From: Rhinopomastus cyanomelas
Lineage: Eukaryota > Chordata > Aves > Bucerotiformes > Rhinopomastidae
DNA: 64,000 bases
Direction: 5' to 3'
Assembly: GCA_013400115.1 (NCBI GenBank)
Contig: VXBP01002556.1
Location: 315,120 to 379,119, forward strand
Positions within the stretch are counted from its first letter, which is position 1, and each line of letters begins with the position of its first letter. The notes beneath the pieces were generated by a model, which saw only the letters and a program-made list of their open reading frames with translations, had not been told where the DNA came from and made no database searches. Below, piece by piece: positions 46,504-57,882 of the stretch. The position numbers were made by a program, and so were the translations under genes.

Positions 46504-49327
46504 CCCTGGGTAAAGTACTCAAAGGTAATGGGCTGTGCCGAGGAGAGTCCCTAAAGGACTAGCATAGTTATTGATTTCTTAAATATTTTCACATCTTTTT
46601 ATGATTAAACATGCAAACAAGCTGGCAAAACTTGCTTCTGACATTATGTTGTGTCAAATGATTCATGTAGAAGAGATTCAAGCTATCAAACAAATGGGTG
46701 ATCTTTTAGAATTCATGTCCTGGAAACGGGAAAAATATCTGCAGACAAAATGTCAAATCATTAATTTGAGGAATAGTAGAAGGAATCTCTGCAGTCACCC
46801 AGAAAGACGTCTCTTGAAAACAACGGTTTTCAGTATTTCAGCTGACTACTTTTCCCACAAAACATTACTAGTAACCAAAGAAATGCACTGCAAATCTTTA
46901 CAGACCACGCCAGGACGGTGCTGTCGCAGTACCATTAGTAGATGAGCAGATACCCCATAAAAATACTCGTTTCAGCTCTCTCTGAATGTCTCGATTGAGA
47001 ACTTAGATTTATTTCTGCATATGACTCCTACTGCCTAGACAGGTAAAAAAGGTGGAATAAGTAACACTTCACTAGTTAGCTGGAATGTTCTTTTTCATGG
47101 TTAGTTTAGTCATGTTTCATTTTGAGCAATAACAAACCTAACTGGGCAACTTTCCATGAATTTTCCAGAAGCTTCTCTCCTCTCCCATTGCCAAGTTACT
47201 AGACTTGGTGAAATTAAATAAGCTGACCTCATGACTGTCTAACTTGCAGATCTATTTGTTCTTAATGACCTAATTGCCAGCAACATGGACTAGCAATGGC
47301 CATATTTATCTAAATCCCTTCTTGTCTCTAGAGTCAAAGTACTTTGGAGGCAACAGTGAAAGAAACCACAGCACGGAGGTGGAGTAACTTGCCAGAACCC
47401 ACAGAAAAGGGAGTCAAGTAGACACCAACAGACCAGTACATTGCCTTGTCTACTGGTGCACGCTGCCTCCCACAAATGGGTAATAAAACAGGTTTCCAAG
47501 AAGACTACTAGCAGTCTTGGCACAACAGTGGTCCAGTAGGTATTCACCCAGACTGTTAGGTGAAAGCAGGAGCAGCAAAGAGGAAAGTTTTTTTTAAGGA
47601 AGAAGTGTTTTTTGAAAGAAGCCTTTTGCAGATGACAGTTCTTAAATGAAAAAAGAACAGACAAGAAGCAGCAAGATGTGTTATGCTCATTAGGCATTAA
47701 TTCAGAGTAAATCATTAGGAACCTAAAAATGGAAGCCCCAGGCACCCTAGACACCTGCAATGAATCACTGAAGTGACTGATTACACAGCTGTTTTATCCA
47801 ACAACAGCCACATGGATGTTTTAGAGAGTCTGTGTGGATGTGACTGATGATGTGAAGAACCAAGGCTCTGGTGGGAGTGGCCATCTTCAAGGGAGGATTA
47901 AAAAAACCCACAAATACAAGAAAGGGGGAAAATGGAAGGGGAATGGAATAGTAAATAGGAAAGGAAAATAGGACAGAGAAAAGTGGTATGAAGAAGAAAA
48001 ATGAAAGAGAAAAGGGAATATCCATGGCAACTAACTGGGAGGCGAAGCAGTGGTAGTGCTGGCCGTGAGCATTCCCAGTCGTAGTCTCCAGTGCAGCAGA
48101 TGATCTCTCCCAGATATTCTTCCTACCGTAACTACAAAGAGTAACCCCGACGCATTCCAGGTCTTCCTTTGTCGCCGTTCTCGCCGCGCTAATCGCACTG
48201 CTCAGCACAGGTCCATCACACACGCACTGCCCGTGCCAACTGCCTCTGCAGCTTTTGCGAGTGTGTCACTGGGCAATGCCTGTCGGCTGCCTAAAACGCT
48301 GCTACCTCCTGTTGTCAGCTACCAGGCACTGCATGTCCTCTAACAACACTACACACTAAAAGAGGGAGAGAAAGTCAAAAGTGGGGGTTTCACACATTGT
48401 GTGAAATGGTTTCCCATGAAAAATCCAATGCAGCAGCCATGGCTGAGGTCCAGAGCTGGGAGCGCAAAGCTGGAAGGATGACAGCATTTTGGATAAAGGG
48501 GCACAAAACTCTGCCCCAACACCCTGTGAGCGTGAAGGTGCACAGCTGCACAGAAAAGAGACTGGCAGACCACAGTGTTTTGAGGGAAAGGCAGCAGAGC
48601 TGCAAATGGCACAACAGCCCTTGGCACAGCACAAGTTGCAGATTCCTCTGACGAGGGCTGCAGTAGGGCAATAAACCCCCTGTGACCCTCTGCAGAAGCT
48701 GCTGATTTCTGAGCTCAGGGAAGGACCCTGAACACCTCCCAACAATCTCCTCTCCCTCTCTCTTCCTATCACCTTTCCCATCTGTCTTGACCTTTGGAAA
48801 AATCATTCCTCCTCCTACTTTCTCCCTAAGAGGCACTTACACTCAGCTCTCTACCATGTGGAAGGTCTTTTCATGTCGGTATGCGCTCAACACTTAGAGA
48901 CTAAGAAGCTGTTTCATTTGAAGATGCTCCTCTTCTGTGTCTTGTGATAGGGCAAACGGTCATGGTCGCTGCTTATGTCCTGACAGAGCTGTGAGAGCTA
49001 CAGGATTTGTGGGAAACCCACAGTTTGGAAAGAAGGATTTAGTAAAGATAACAGAACGATGGCCTTGTTATCTTCCCACTTTCATCATGTGCTGGTGGCA
49101 GCATAGCTCTAATTCTGCACACGTATCCCGAGCTCACACTTCCCAAGTAGGTCATCCAGAGGGTAGCAACAACTCACAAAGTCTCTGGCATATGATTACA
49201 AACTCTTTTAATACGTGCGAGTGGGCAGACAGAGAAGAGGAACATTGTCCTTTTAACACTTCAGGAAACATAAAGAAAACCACGGTATGAATGATAAGCA
49301 GTTGGCTTTGCAAAGGTGTCATCTGCT
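46504..49327. other. Intergenic unique sequence with a mild CpG cluster
   Basis: 2.8 kb. About 48020-48310 has roughly 17 CpGs in 290 bp (for example GTCGCCGTTCTCGCCGCGC), a weak CpG island. Minus-strand open frames of 156 and 152 codons (47290-47760, 47765-48223) flank or overlap it but show no domain I recognise, and they lie in different frames. Confidence 0.4.
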
Positions 49328-49400
49328 ATTCATAGATTCACAGAGTTTAAGGCCAGAAAGAAGTCTTAAATCATTTTTATTGACTCACTGCCTGTTAGAG
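49328..49400 (-). mobile_element. Ancient CR1-like 3' end
   Basis: Reverse-oriented: TTCATAGATTCACAGAGTTTA then AGGCCAGAAAGAAGTCTTAA. This resembles old CR1 families shared with turtles and crocodilians rather than the young bird subfamily elsewhere in the window. Confidence 0.5.
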
Positions 49401-50439
49401 GTTAATATGTTTTGCCCGGAGAAGTGAGCAATTCTTTCTACAGTGATGCCATTTGCCCACTGTAGTTTCAGGTGCTGCTAAAGCTATTTTTCTTGCACCG
49501 AGTTTCTCCAAGATCCTTTTGTTTATAATTCCTACAGGAAACTAAAAGCAATAGTGAAGTGTGTTTGACCTTTTGATCCTTTGGCCAGCTGGGCTTTTTT
49601 CTGGCTTTCACAAATGTTCTCTCTTCCCTTGTTGGGAGAGTCTTAATCAACTTTTTTTCCAGTGCACTAACACCGTGTTCATTAAATCTGCATTTTGTTT
49701 TAAATTGGACCGCTGAAACGTGTTACTGACACTGACTTCGCACACCGTGGTATTCTACATAATGTTTGAATCTCAGTGGCATCCCATTACCCAGCGTCAT
49801 TTTGGCTTGAATTGATAGTGGTCACCTTCAGGGACAGAATATAAAACTGATCTTCAAATATTCTCGTGTCTCCAGCCAAGCTGAGTAATGAGGATCTCAT
49901 TTGCTGGTCATTGATTTTACAATTACTGACCCCGAATAGCACTTCCATGGCTGCACAGCACAAAGTGCCTGGATTTGGAGAGGGTCCAGGTTCCCTGACA
50001 TAATGATGCGCAGCAGAGAATTAACATTTACTGTCTTTTTTCTAAGTCATCTTCTCTTTCAATGTGTCTGCTAATGACTGCCATCCTCTTGCACTCCTCT
50101 GCCACGTGAACTTGGATTTTTTTCTGTCTCACAATCATCATATCAATCAGACTACTTACTGTTGTTATTAGGACATTTTTTAGAATGCAACCAACTGCCT
50201 CCTAGGAGAGCACAAACTCCTATAGACACCTACATCCACCTTTACTACACCAGACTTTAGATGATGGTTACGCAGGACCATCCTGAACATATTGTTCAGG
50301 AAACCTGATAAAACAAGCACTCTTCTAGTCAGGGGACTATGATCTGAATGGGGGTAAAACTACACGGGTAAGAAATGGTGGCATATCTAGACTTGAAGGG
50401 TCAGTTTAATGGGCTGCACTCTACTGTGGAAGCCATTAC
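49401..50439. other. Intergenic unique sequence
   Basis: Nothing recognisable. Confidence 0.5.
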
Positions 50440-50550
50440 AAGTGTGTCCTGGGACCTGTCCCATTTGGTGCCTTTACCAACAATCTGGAACAGGTGACAG
50501 AGCGTGCCCTTCTGTCCAGTTTGCAGAAGCCACCAAACTGGGGAGAAATG
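50440..50550 (+). mobile_element. Decayed CR1 RT fragment
   Basis: Plus-oriented: GTGTCCTGGGACCTGTCCC, TTTACCAACAATCTGGAAC and AGAAGCCACCAAACTGGGG correspond to the VLGP...FINDL...FADDTKLGG region of CR1 ORF2 with many substitutions. Confidence 0.7.
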
Positions 50551-50667
50551 GCAAAGAAATGTTTCTAAAAAGAAATATGGCGTAGGATAATATTATTGAG
50601 GTTCTTCTGAACCTCTAAAATGCCCTCAATGAAGGAGATAATGAGAGAGGCAGTGCGTGGGTGGGTT

Positions 50668-50692
50668 TGTGTGTGTGTGCACACGCGTGTGT
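50668..50692. repeat. Alternating purine-pyrimidine tract
   Basis: 25 bases of strict alternation: GT repeats, then CACACGCG, then TGTGT. A Z-DNA-prone simple repeat. Confidence 0.8.
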
Positions 50693-50752
50693 CTGCATGT
50701 ATGCATATGAGGAAAGCTTAGATGGTTTCACCAGCCCTACCACTGCTCTTGT

Positions 50753-50795
50753 GAATGAGTTAATAATAGTTAATGAGTTAATAATAGTTAATGAA
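50753..50795. repeat. 18-bp tandem repeat, about 2.4 copies
   Basis: AATGAGTTAATAATAGTT is repeated head to tail, with a partial third copy. Confidence 0.85.
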
Positions 50796-52136
50796 AAAGC
50801 TGTTACAGGTGTTACCAAAGCAGGGAGTTCCCCTCCTTAGCCTGACTCCATGAACTGGCTTTTCAACTCCTGTGACAGTGATTTCCATGCAGTGGAAAAC
50901 TGCAAAGAGTATTTTTCAAGAACTTTTTCAATGTTACCTATTCTGGTGAGACCAGCAGCTGTCACCATGATGCTTAACAACCCAACTAAAGAGTGATTCT
51001 TCCAAACAAGTTTAATAAGTTTAATTTTCTCTCTGCTCAGTTTAGAAGAGGAAGCAGACTGATGCTGCCAGCCCATTTCTGTGAAGGAGCAATGAAATCA
51101 GCATGGAGTGAGGAGAGCTGGATTTGAGGAGCAGCTTCGCCCCCGTGCTGTGCAAAGCGTGTACGCAGAGTGAAGGGAAGTGAAAAGGATTGCTGTTTGA
51201 TGGACTTAGAGCTGCTGAGTTAACATCAGAATGAAGTTATGTTGGTTGTTTCTCCTCCACTCCTTTTGCTTTAATGTCTTTGCAGGTTGCCTTCTACTTA
51301 TTCATTGACACTGCTGTTTTCAACAGATCTGAATCCCTACATAGGAGAAGAATAAAGTGAGCTAGTAAGGTCGAGCAAACAGTTTGACAGGACAAGCCAT
51401 CACCAGCCTCCCAATAGGGAAATACAACATCATATCTGGGTTGCTAAAGCCTCCCAGAAGTGCAGAGGCTCGTTTTGCAGTGGGAACTCAGAAGAGCGTT
51501 GCAGACATCAAATGTGACATTTTTAATAGGGTTTGTACCGCGGAAACACACACAGCTGTGCTCCACAGACGCAGAGCCCCGGCGCGGCTCTTTCATTAAC
51601 TCGGTTTCTTTGTATTATTTGCACTAACGTGCTCAGAACTGACGAGTGGGTCAGATCAAAGGTCTGTCTGGCTCAGTATCCTTCCTCAGAACGTTTGCAG
51701 AGGAGCAGGCAGAGGGAGCAGAGAAAGAAAATGGCAATTATCACTGAAATATTATTCTACACTTCAACAGTTTAGAGCCTGGGGACTTCCTGAGCCAGAG
51801 GCCATCTCTATGTTTGTAGTCATCTTCTACGGTTTCTTTTCCATAAATATATCCCTCTAGCCCACACAAACTTTCTAACTTCCATAACACTCCATACAAA
51901 GAAATTTTAGAAGGAAAATAAAATACTTAGTTTAACTTGCCATCTGCTGTCTGTATTTAATATTTCTTAGCTTTTGTATTGGGACTGTCTCCATTTTTCT
52001 GGGCATTTTGTGGATATTGATATCAACCACCTTTGTTTCCAGGATCAGACGTAAAGTCTGTTTCCAGGATGAGAAGATGAGGCAGACCCAGTAGGTAGGT
52101 ATGGATTGTCTTCTTTTCTGAGGATTAGTAACTTTC
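50796..52136. other. Intergenic unique sequence
   Basis: No gene. A CpG-bearing bit near 51535-51590 (ACCGCGG, CCCCGGCGCGGC) is too short to call. Confidence 0.45.
51641..51720. repeat. Possible old interspersed repeat
   Basis: GTGGGTCAGATCAAAGGTC followed by TGTCTGGCTCAGTATCC resembles a widespread sauropsid repeat (GTCAGACCAAAGGTCCATC-type). The class cannot be settled by eye. Confidence 0.3.
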
Positions 52137-52385
52137 ACAGTATCACAGGACATTAGGAACTGGAAGGGACCTTGAAAGATCATCTGGTCCAATCTCCCTG
52201 CCACAGCAGGATCACCTAGACCAAGTCACACAGGACCATATCCAGGTGGGTTTTACATGTCTCCAGAGAAGGAGACTCCACAACCCCCCTGGGCAGCCCC
52301 TTCCAGTGCTCTGTCACCCTCACTGGGAAGAAGTGCCTTCTCATATTGATGTGGAACCTCCTGTGTTCCAGCTCACACCCATTGT
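52137..52385 (-). mobile_element. CR1 3' fragment
   Basis: Reverse-oriented, from CACAGTATCACAGGACATTAG to CCAGCTCACACCCATTG. Very close to the other young copies. Confidence 0.95.
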
Positions 52386-55300
52386 CAAAACTGAACATTT
52401 CAGTTGAGCAAACCGTGAAATCAGATTGAGTCTGATAAATATTTGACTGTAAAAAAGGAAGATAAATTATGAAAATGTCAAAGCATTTTATTTTGACATT
52501 TTCCAAAGGAAGTATTCGGTGTTTCTGAAATGCTTGGTTTGACAGTACCTGTCTGAAAGCAACAAAGCTCTGAAATCTTGAGAGTCGAGCACAATGCCTT
52601 CAAGAAGACCAAACAGTCAAAGAGACATTGAAATGAAACACTTTGTTTAGGGCTGAATAAGAGATTTCCACTTAAACCAGAACCATTTGTCTGATTTTGT
52701 AGGAATGTTTAAATAGAAATGTTATATTTCCATTCGGACCAAGTTACGGCTAGTGATTTTTCAGTGTGGCTGTGCTGCAGAGACAACTGTCATAATCCTA
52801 CTCCTAATTACGGGGCTCTGAAAGGCTTCCCCTTTTCCCCCAATAGTTTTTGATTCTTATTTTCAGTTGCCATTCTTTCACCTGGTCGTACACACTCGTG
52901 CAACACAAGGCAAGTACGTGCTGCTGTGATGCTACTAACGCAGAAAGATCTGGCAAGACTTTGGCTTGTTTCACCTTCCAAAGCAAAGGTTAGCAAGACA
53001 TACAGGACACACACACTAGGGAGAGAAGAAAATACTCACTGAGTGAAGACTCTTTGAACTGAAAACAAAAAGTGACCAAACAAAAACCAAGTAACTTCAA
53101 ATGAAAGAACTTCTTTGGGAAATAATCAAATTGTTAGTTCTCTGAGAGGAAAATTTATGGAGACTAAAGGGAATAGAAGAGAGTACGTTCAGGATGGAAC
53201 TTGGTTAGTTTATGAAAGACTTACAGGATCAAGTACCCTGGGAGAAAAGAAGAACTTTAACTGTTTACAGAAGTGTAAGGGTTTAGTTACCTCGGTGCTG
53301 AGCATTTCCTACACATCCAGAGTTAAACGTGTCAAAGGATCACAACACTGCTGCCACACTTCGCGTTGATATTTGACATGAATGAATGTTTTGCTGAACT
53401 GTATCCTTGGTGATTGAATCCTGGATAAACTTCAACCAGAAGAGCTGACAGATACTCTAATCCCTACAGGCTTGAGCTTTGCAATGTAGTCTACACTAAA
53501 GTGAAAACAAACTATCCCTCAGCGGTCACCAATATTCTAATTGCAGTTTGCTCTGCAGAGCTGGTTTACCTGAACTGGCTTTGGAAAAAGAAAACAAAAC
53601 AACCTAGAAGCTGCCCTTGTCTCACATGAAAAAGCTGCTTTTAGAGAGACTGGCTGTCCCAGGAATTATCATTATGAGAGACATCAGCTGAACAGTGGTT
53701 TTACATTTGAGGGTTCTTGGATAGTCACTGCTAGTGATGACATGACTTGAGCTGGAGTATTGGCCAACCATGTGCCTAATGCCAAAAAGGCAATAAGGTT
53801 GCTTCTAGATGAAGGAGCAGTGAAATGACCACTGCTTGTGTCCTACTTGCATTCACCAGGTGAGGTTGAAAAGATTTCTGCACCATTTTCAGTCTTTGAA
53901 AACATGTGCCATCCTCAGGAGTGGGACATGCATGCCATATGCACGGCGTAGTGACACCACACTACCTGCTCTGCCATAACCATTACCACCATGACACATC
54001 CGTGACGTATTGACACCGAGAGCATGAGCAGAAACAGCTTTATTACTCTGCTTTTTAGCATATTTTCTAATTCAGATCTGTGGGGTGAATTTAACTATAA
54101 ATGCTTGTGGCACACACAGGCCAGCCAGGTACCTCTGTCAGACTCTGACTGGCAACAAGTGAGGTGGCTCAAACAGCTGTGGGCAAGTGGAGGATGATCC
54201 ATGGACCCTGCACCTGGCAATGCTCTGTATGGGGGCAGAATCTGCAGAGCCTGAGAACATGAGAAGTTTTCCTCCCTCACTCACTTCACAATGTTTTCAC
54301 CTGCAAGATTCCCCATGTTGAGGTGAATTAAAACACTGGCTGGTGGCGAGTGGAGAGACTGGAACAGTGTGAGCGGCTTCACCATCAGCTCTCCTTAGCC
54401 TGCAGTCAGGACACAAGGACTGCTGGAGACACAGAAAATCTGTAAAGCTGGGGAAGCTTCATCATCTTCCTCCTCCAGCCTATGGACACATTTGGAGAAA
54501 GATTGAAAGAAGACACCACCACTGAATCCTGGAATGGTGATCTGGGACTTTCTCCCCCACTTTTCCTCCTTATTTTCCTCTCTCCTTTCTCCTACTCTCC
54601 ATTCCTCCCTTGGCTCCTCTTTCCACCCCCTTCCTCACTGCTCCCCCTCCTTGCTCCTCTCTTCCTGCTCTCAGCTGCCCCCGTCTCTTTGGATCTCTGA
54701 GCTTAGCCTTGGGGAGTCACAGTGATCCTTGTAGGCTCTGAATCCAATATTGGGTAATTTTGGTGGTTTTCTGTGCTGCTGGAGTTCAGAATGTAATGGC
54801 TATAGTAAAACTTTGATCTTTAATGTGGACCTGAGGTGCAAGCATCCTCAATTTGACCCCAAGTGAGTCCATGAACCTGAATCACACCTTTATCTTAAGA
54901 CTGGGACGTGACATCTCCATGTGCTGTGGATGGTACAAAGAAGCTCCTCTGAAAGATCATGCATTAGAAACGTGTGCCCAGAGGGAGAGCAAGCAAATGG
55001 GGGAACACCTCTTGCTGGTCCGAGAGCTCATGCACACTGTGCACAGGTCTCACTGGGACAAGCCTACACTTGTGCTGTTTGCTCCTGTTGTTGTTGATGG
55101 AAATGCTACCTTAATTCCCACCAGACTGAAACCTGCCCATCGCTGTGGGCTGAGCTGGCTGTCCCTGGGCTCTGGCTGATTCCACTCCCCACCCATGCTC
55201 TTCTGGCAGATCACTGTGGGACATCACTGTGTGAGGAAAGGCACTACACTGTGCACTGATGTCACTTTGGTCTCCGGCTCACTCACCCTCATCCCACAGC

Positions 55301-55544
55301 TGCCTGACATTCTGAACGGACATCTCGGTCTGTAGGTGGTTTTAAGTACGTGTGCCTGTATAAGAAATCACACAAGTCCTAGCTCGTTTCTCAAAGATCA
55401 GACTTACTCGACTACTCACTGGTTGCCCAAAGGCAGAGACTTCAGCAGAGCATTTTGGAGGAGCCGCCTTTGCCGTCAGCAGCTAAGGGCGACTGCTGGC
55501 CAAGCTCTGCTCTTGGGGCCTCCGGGACACCCGAGATATCAGCA
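52386..55544. other. Intergenic unique sequence
   Basis: 3.2 kb without CR1. The only notable structure is the pyrimidine tract at 54549-54691. Open frames such as 54853-55179 (108 codons) match nothing I know. Confidence 0.45.
54549..54691. repeat. Pyrimidine-rich low-complexity tract
   Basis: About 140 bases, overwhelmingly C and T on the plus strand, of TTCCTCC/CTCCCC type with few purines. It explains the leucine/serine/proline-rich open frames read across it. Confidence 0.75.
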
Positions 55545-55595
55545 GAGCAGCATCCCGCGGGGAGGACCTGGGCTCCCTGGTGTTCGCGCTGGTGT

Positions 55596-55609
55596 CCACT
55601 AGATGGCAG
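55596..55609 (+). promoter_or_regulatory. CTCF core motif, copy 1
   Basis: CCACTAGATGGCAG fits the CTCF core CCASYAGRKGGCRS at all 14 positions. Binding is inferred. Confidence 0.65.
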
Positions 55610-55680
55610 CAGAGCCAACAGCGGGGGCTGAGCAGCACCCCGCGGGGAGGACCTGGGCTCCCTGGTGTTCGCGCTGGTGT

Positions 55681-55694
55681 CCACTAGATGGCAG
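55681..55694 (+). promoter_or_regulatory. CTCF core motif, copy 2
   Basis: Identical 14-mer in the second unit, same orientation. Confidence 0.65.
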
Positions 55695-55765
55695 CAGAGC
55701 CAACAGCGGGGGCTGAGCAGCACCCCGCGGGGAGGACCTGGGCTCCCTGGTGTTCGCGCTGGTGT

Positions 55766-55779
55766 CCACTAGATGGCAG
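55766..55779 (+). promoter_or_regulatory. CTCF core motif, copy 3
   Basis: Identical 14-mer in the third unit, same orientation. Confidence 0.65.
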
Positions 55780-55850
55780 CAGAGCCAACAGCGGGGGCTG
55801 AGCAGCACCCCGCGGGGAGGACCTGGGCTCCCTGGTGTTCGCGCTGGTGT

Positions 55851-55864
55851 CCACTAGATGGCAG
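55851..55864 (+). promoter_or_regulatory. CTCF core motif, copy 4
   Basis: Identical 14-mer in the last unit, same orientation. The unit decays 3' of the motif. Confidence 0.65.
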
Positions 55865-55878
55865 CAGAGCCCACAGCA

Positions 55879-56221
55879 ACGGGACGCGGGCGGGTTTCCC
55901 CTTGGTACCGCTGGGGCAGAGGGAGAGGAGCCGGCAACACCCGGCTTTTAAGAAGAAGAGTGTCCAGTGTATTTTGAACTGTGATGGTGACGGTGATGAG
56001 ACCGGCTCGGAGAAGACACTGCCATTCTCCTGCGTGTTTACCACAGTGAGAGGCACAAATACAGTGCCTTTGGCAGGAGGTGAGGTCTCCACCACAGAAA
56101 CGATGTGGGAAACCAGATTTACTCTAAGTCCATCTTAACAAAATTAAAAGCATCGGGGAAATACTTCATATTTCAGGTTGGTTTTGCTTTTTTCAGCACA
56201 AAGAGCTCTCAATTTCTGTGT
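55879..56221. other. CpG-bearing flank of the minisatellite
   Basis: GC-rich to about 56025 (GGGACGCGGGCGGG, GAGACCGGCTCGGAG). No gene is recognised. Confidence 0.4.
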
Positions 56222-56404
56222 GCAGAGCACTGGAATGGGCTGCCCAGGGAGAGTGTGGAGTCTCCTTCTCTGGAGATGTTTAAAACTTGCCTGGATATGT
56301 TCCTGTGAGACCAGATCTAGGTGATCCTAGATGTGTGGTGGGGAGACTGGACTTGATGATCTTGCAAGGTCCCTTCCAATCCCTAGTGTTCTGTGATTCT
56401 GTGA
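56222..56404 (+). mobile_element. CR1 3' fragment
   Basis: Plus-oriented, from GCAGAGCACTGGAATGGGC to GTGTTCTGTGATTCTGTGA. Confidence 0.95.
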
Positions 56405-57222
56405 AGTGGAAAGCAGCCAACAGTTTATAATTTCTGTGACTAAGACACTTCTTGGTCTCATTTTTAGTTTTCCTTTTCAGGTAAGTGGCCACAGAGGAAA
56501 CTACGAGAAGAATTGCAGAGAACAAACACAGAAAGGACACATAGTTATAGAAGGATTATTCTTTCTGAAAGACAATCAGACAGGACAATGTTTTCATTAA
56601 GTCTGCGTTTGCAGATCAACAGCAAATCAGCTTCTGAGGGAAAGCGATCTTTGGTGGAAACTAGAGGAGCTTGGACTTTGCTCAGCTGCACCTCTAGATC
56701 CGGACCCACATGTCATCTGGCAGCCGCATCATTTGCTGCAGCGTTGGTTGAGCATTTCTGGCATCCTGAAAGGTCTGAAACAGAGGTTGCTCCTCTTGCT
56801 CTTGCGTTGTTCCAAGGTTACCTTGACACAAACGGTGTGCACGCACATAGCGTCCAAGTCACGTCAGGCACCAACAGAAAAATGAGACTTACACATTGTT
56901 CTCATCTTCTTGGAAATGTTCAGCATTTGCTAATCGTTTGCTCCCCATTTTCATGCCAGGATAAGTAGTAGTTTTTAAAAAGGCTGACTTGTTTCCTTTA
57001 CAAAGGAAAAAGAGATCTACTGAAGGAAAGAGCCAAAACATCATCTGTGTTGGGTGGATTTTTTCATGGATCCTGATGGAATTGTAGCTGAGATGTTCAG
57101 CCTTGGAAAGCAGGACAGGGAAGTTCTGGGTAAGAACATCAGAAGTTCCTAGAAAGGCCATCTACCTCTTTCCCTGACAAGCCAATTTATGAAAATGTTT
57201 GTTTTGGCCTTTGTGAAGCTGG
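56405..57222. other. Intergenic unique sequence
   Basis: The 151-codon open frame at 56513-56968 has no recognisable domain and no repeat origin. I do not call it a gene. Confidence 0.4.
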
Positions 57223-57250
57223 ATGTTCCAGCTCACACCCATTGCCTCTT
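57223..57250 (-). mobile_element. Tiny CR1 internal fragment
   Basis: GATGTTCCAGCTCACACCC and ATTGCCTCTTA match an internal CR1 block exactly; nothing flanking it is CR1. Confidence 0.6.
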
Positions 57251-57506
57251 AGTATTGTCTGCTTTACACACAATTTCTTCTCCTTACATGATGTTGTAAT
57301 CTTTGATTTGACTAGACCTTTCCATACCTTCATTTAGGCATTCATTTTATCTTTGGTATTATGTATCGGGCAACAGCCAGCGGCACAGAGAGATTTGAGT
57401 CACTCTTACTCACACAGGTTTGAAATTGTGGCAGGAATTGGAAAGTGATCTGCAAAGGCATTCGGGTGTGGTGCTACTTTTCTAACAGATAAAGAAAGCT
57501 GACGTC

Positions 57507-57882
57507 TCTTGAGCTTGGAGAGGAGCAGAATGAGGGGTGACCTCATCAATGTTTATAAATAGGTGAGGGGTGGGTGTCAGTAGGATGGACCCAGGCTCTG
57601 CTCAGTGTCATCTAGTGATAGGACAAGGGGCAATGGGTGTCAGCTGGAACATAGGAGGTTCCACATCAATATGAGAAGGAACTTCTTCAGAGTGGGAGTG
57701 ACAGAGCACTGGAAGGGGCTGCCCAGGGAGTTGTGAAGTCTCCTTCTCTGGAGATGTTTAAAACCCCCCTGGATGGTGTACCCATGTGGCTTGGTCTAGG
57801 TGATCCTGCTGTGTGTGGAAGATTGGACTAGATCATCTTTTGAGGTCCCTTCCAGTCCCTAATGACCTGTGATTCTGTGACA
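57507..57882 (+). mobile_element. CR1 3' fragment
   Basis: Plus-oriented, 376 bp, from CTCTTGAGCTTGGAGAGGAG to GACCTGTGATTCTGTGAC. Confidence 0.95.

Larger units (their letters stand above)
55545..55878. repeat. 85-bp minisatellite, 3.9 copies, each with a CTCF core motif
   Basis: The unit runs GAGCAGCACCCCGCGGGGAG ... CTGGTGTTCGCGCTGGTGTC, CACTAGATGGCAGCAGAGCC, AACAGCGGGGGCT. The period is exactly 85 (motif starts 55596, 55681, 55766, 55851). Over the common core units 1-3 are identical apart from one base in the first (CATCCC for CACCCC). The fourth diverges after AGCAGAGCC. Each unit has about five CpGs. 85 is not a multiple of 3, so it cannot be a protein repeat; the minus-strand open frames across it are by-products. 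Confidence 0.97.

Noticed and set aside
47290..48223. Two adjacent minus-strand open frames (156 and 152 codons)
   Set aside because: They are in different frames, with phenylalanine runs from poly-T and poly-purine tracts and no known domain; kept only as context for the CpG cluster.
48349..48836. Three overlapping minus-strand open frames up to 148 codons
   Set aside because: Long frames in three phases over the same DNA indicate low stop-codon density, not a gene.
55442..56138. Open frames with repeated MLLSPRCWLCCHLVD-type blocks
   Set aside because: They are translations of the 85-bp minisatellite; 85 is not divisible by 3, so copies alternate frame.
55973..56138. Acidic reading DGDGDETGSEKTLPF downstream of the minisatellite as a possible first exon of SLC36A4
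   Set aside because: Only a handful of residues recall the protein, there is no convincing start or donor, and the CDS does not continue; treated as coincidence.
56513..56968. 151-codon plus-strand open frame
   Set aside because: No domain, no repeats and no splice context; compatible with chance.
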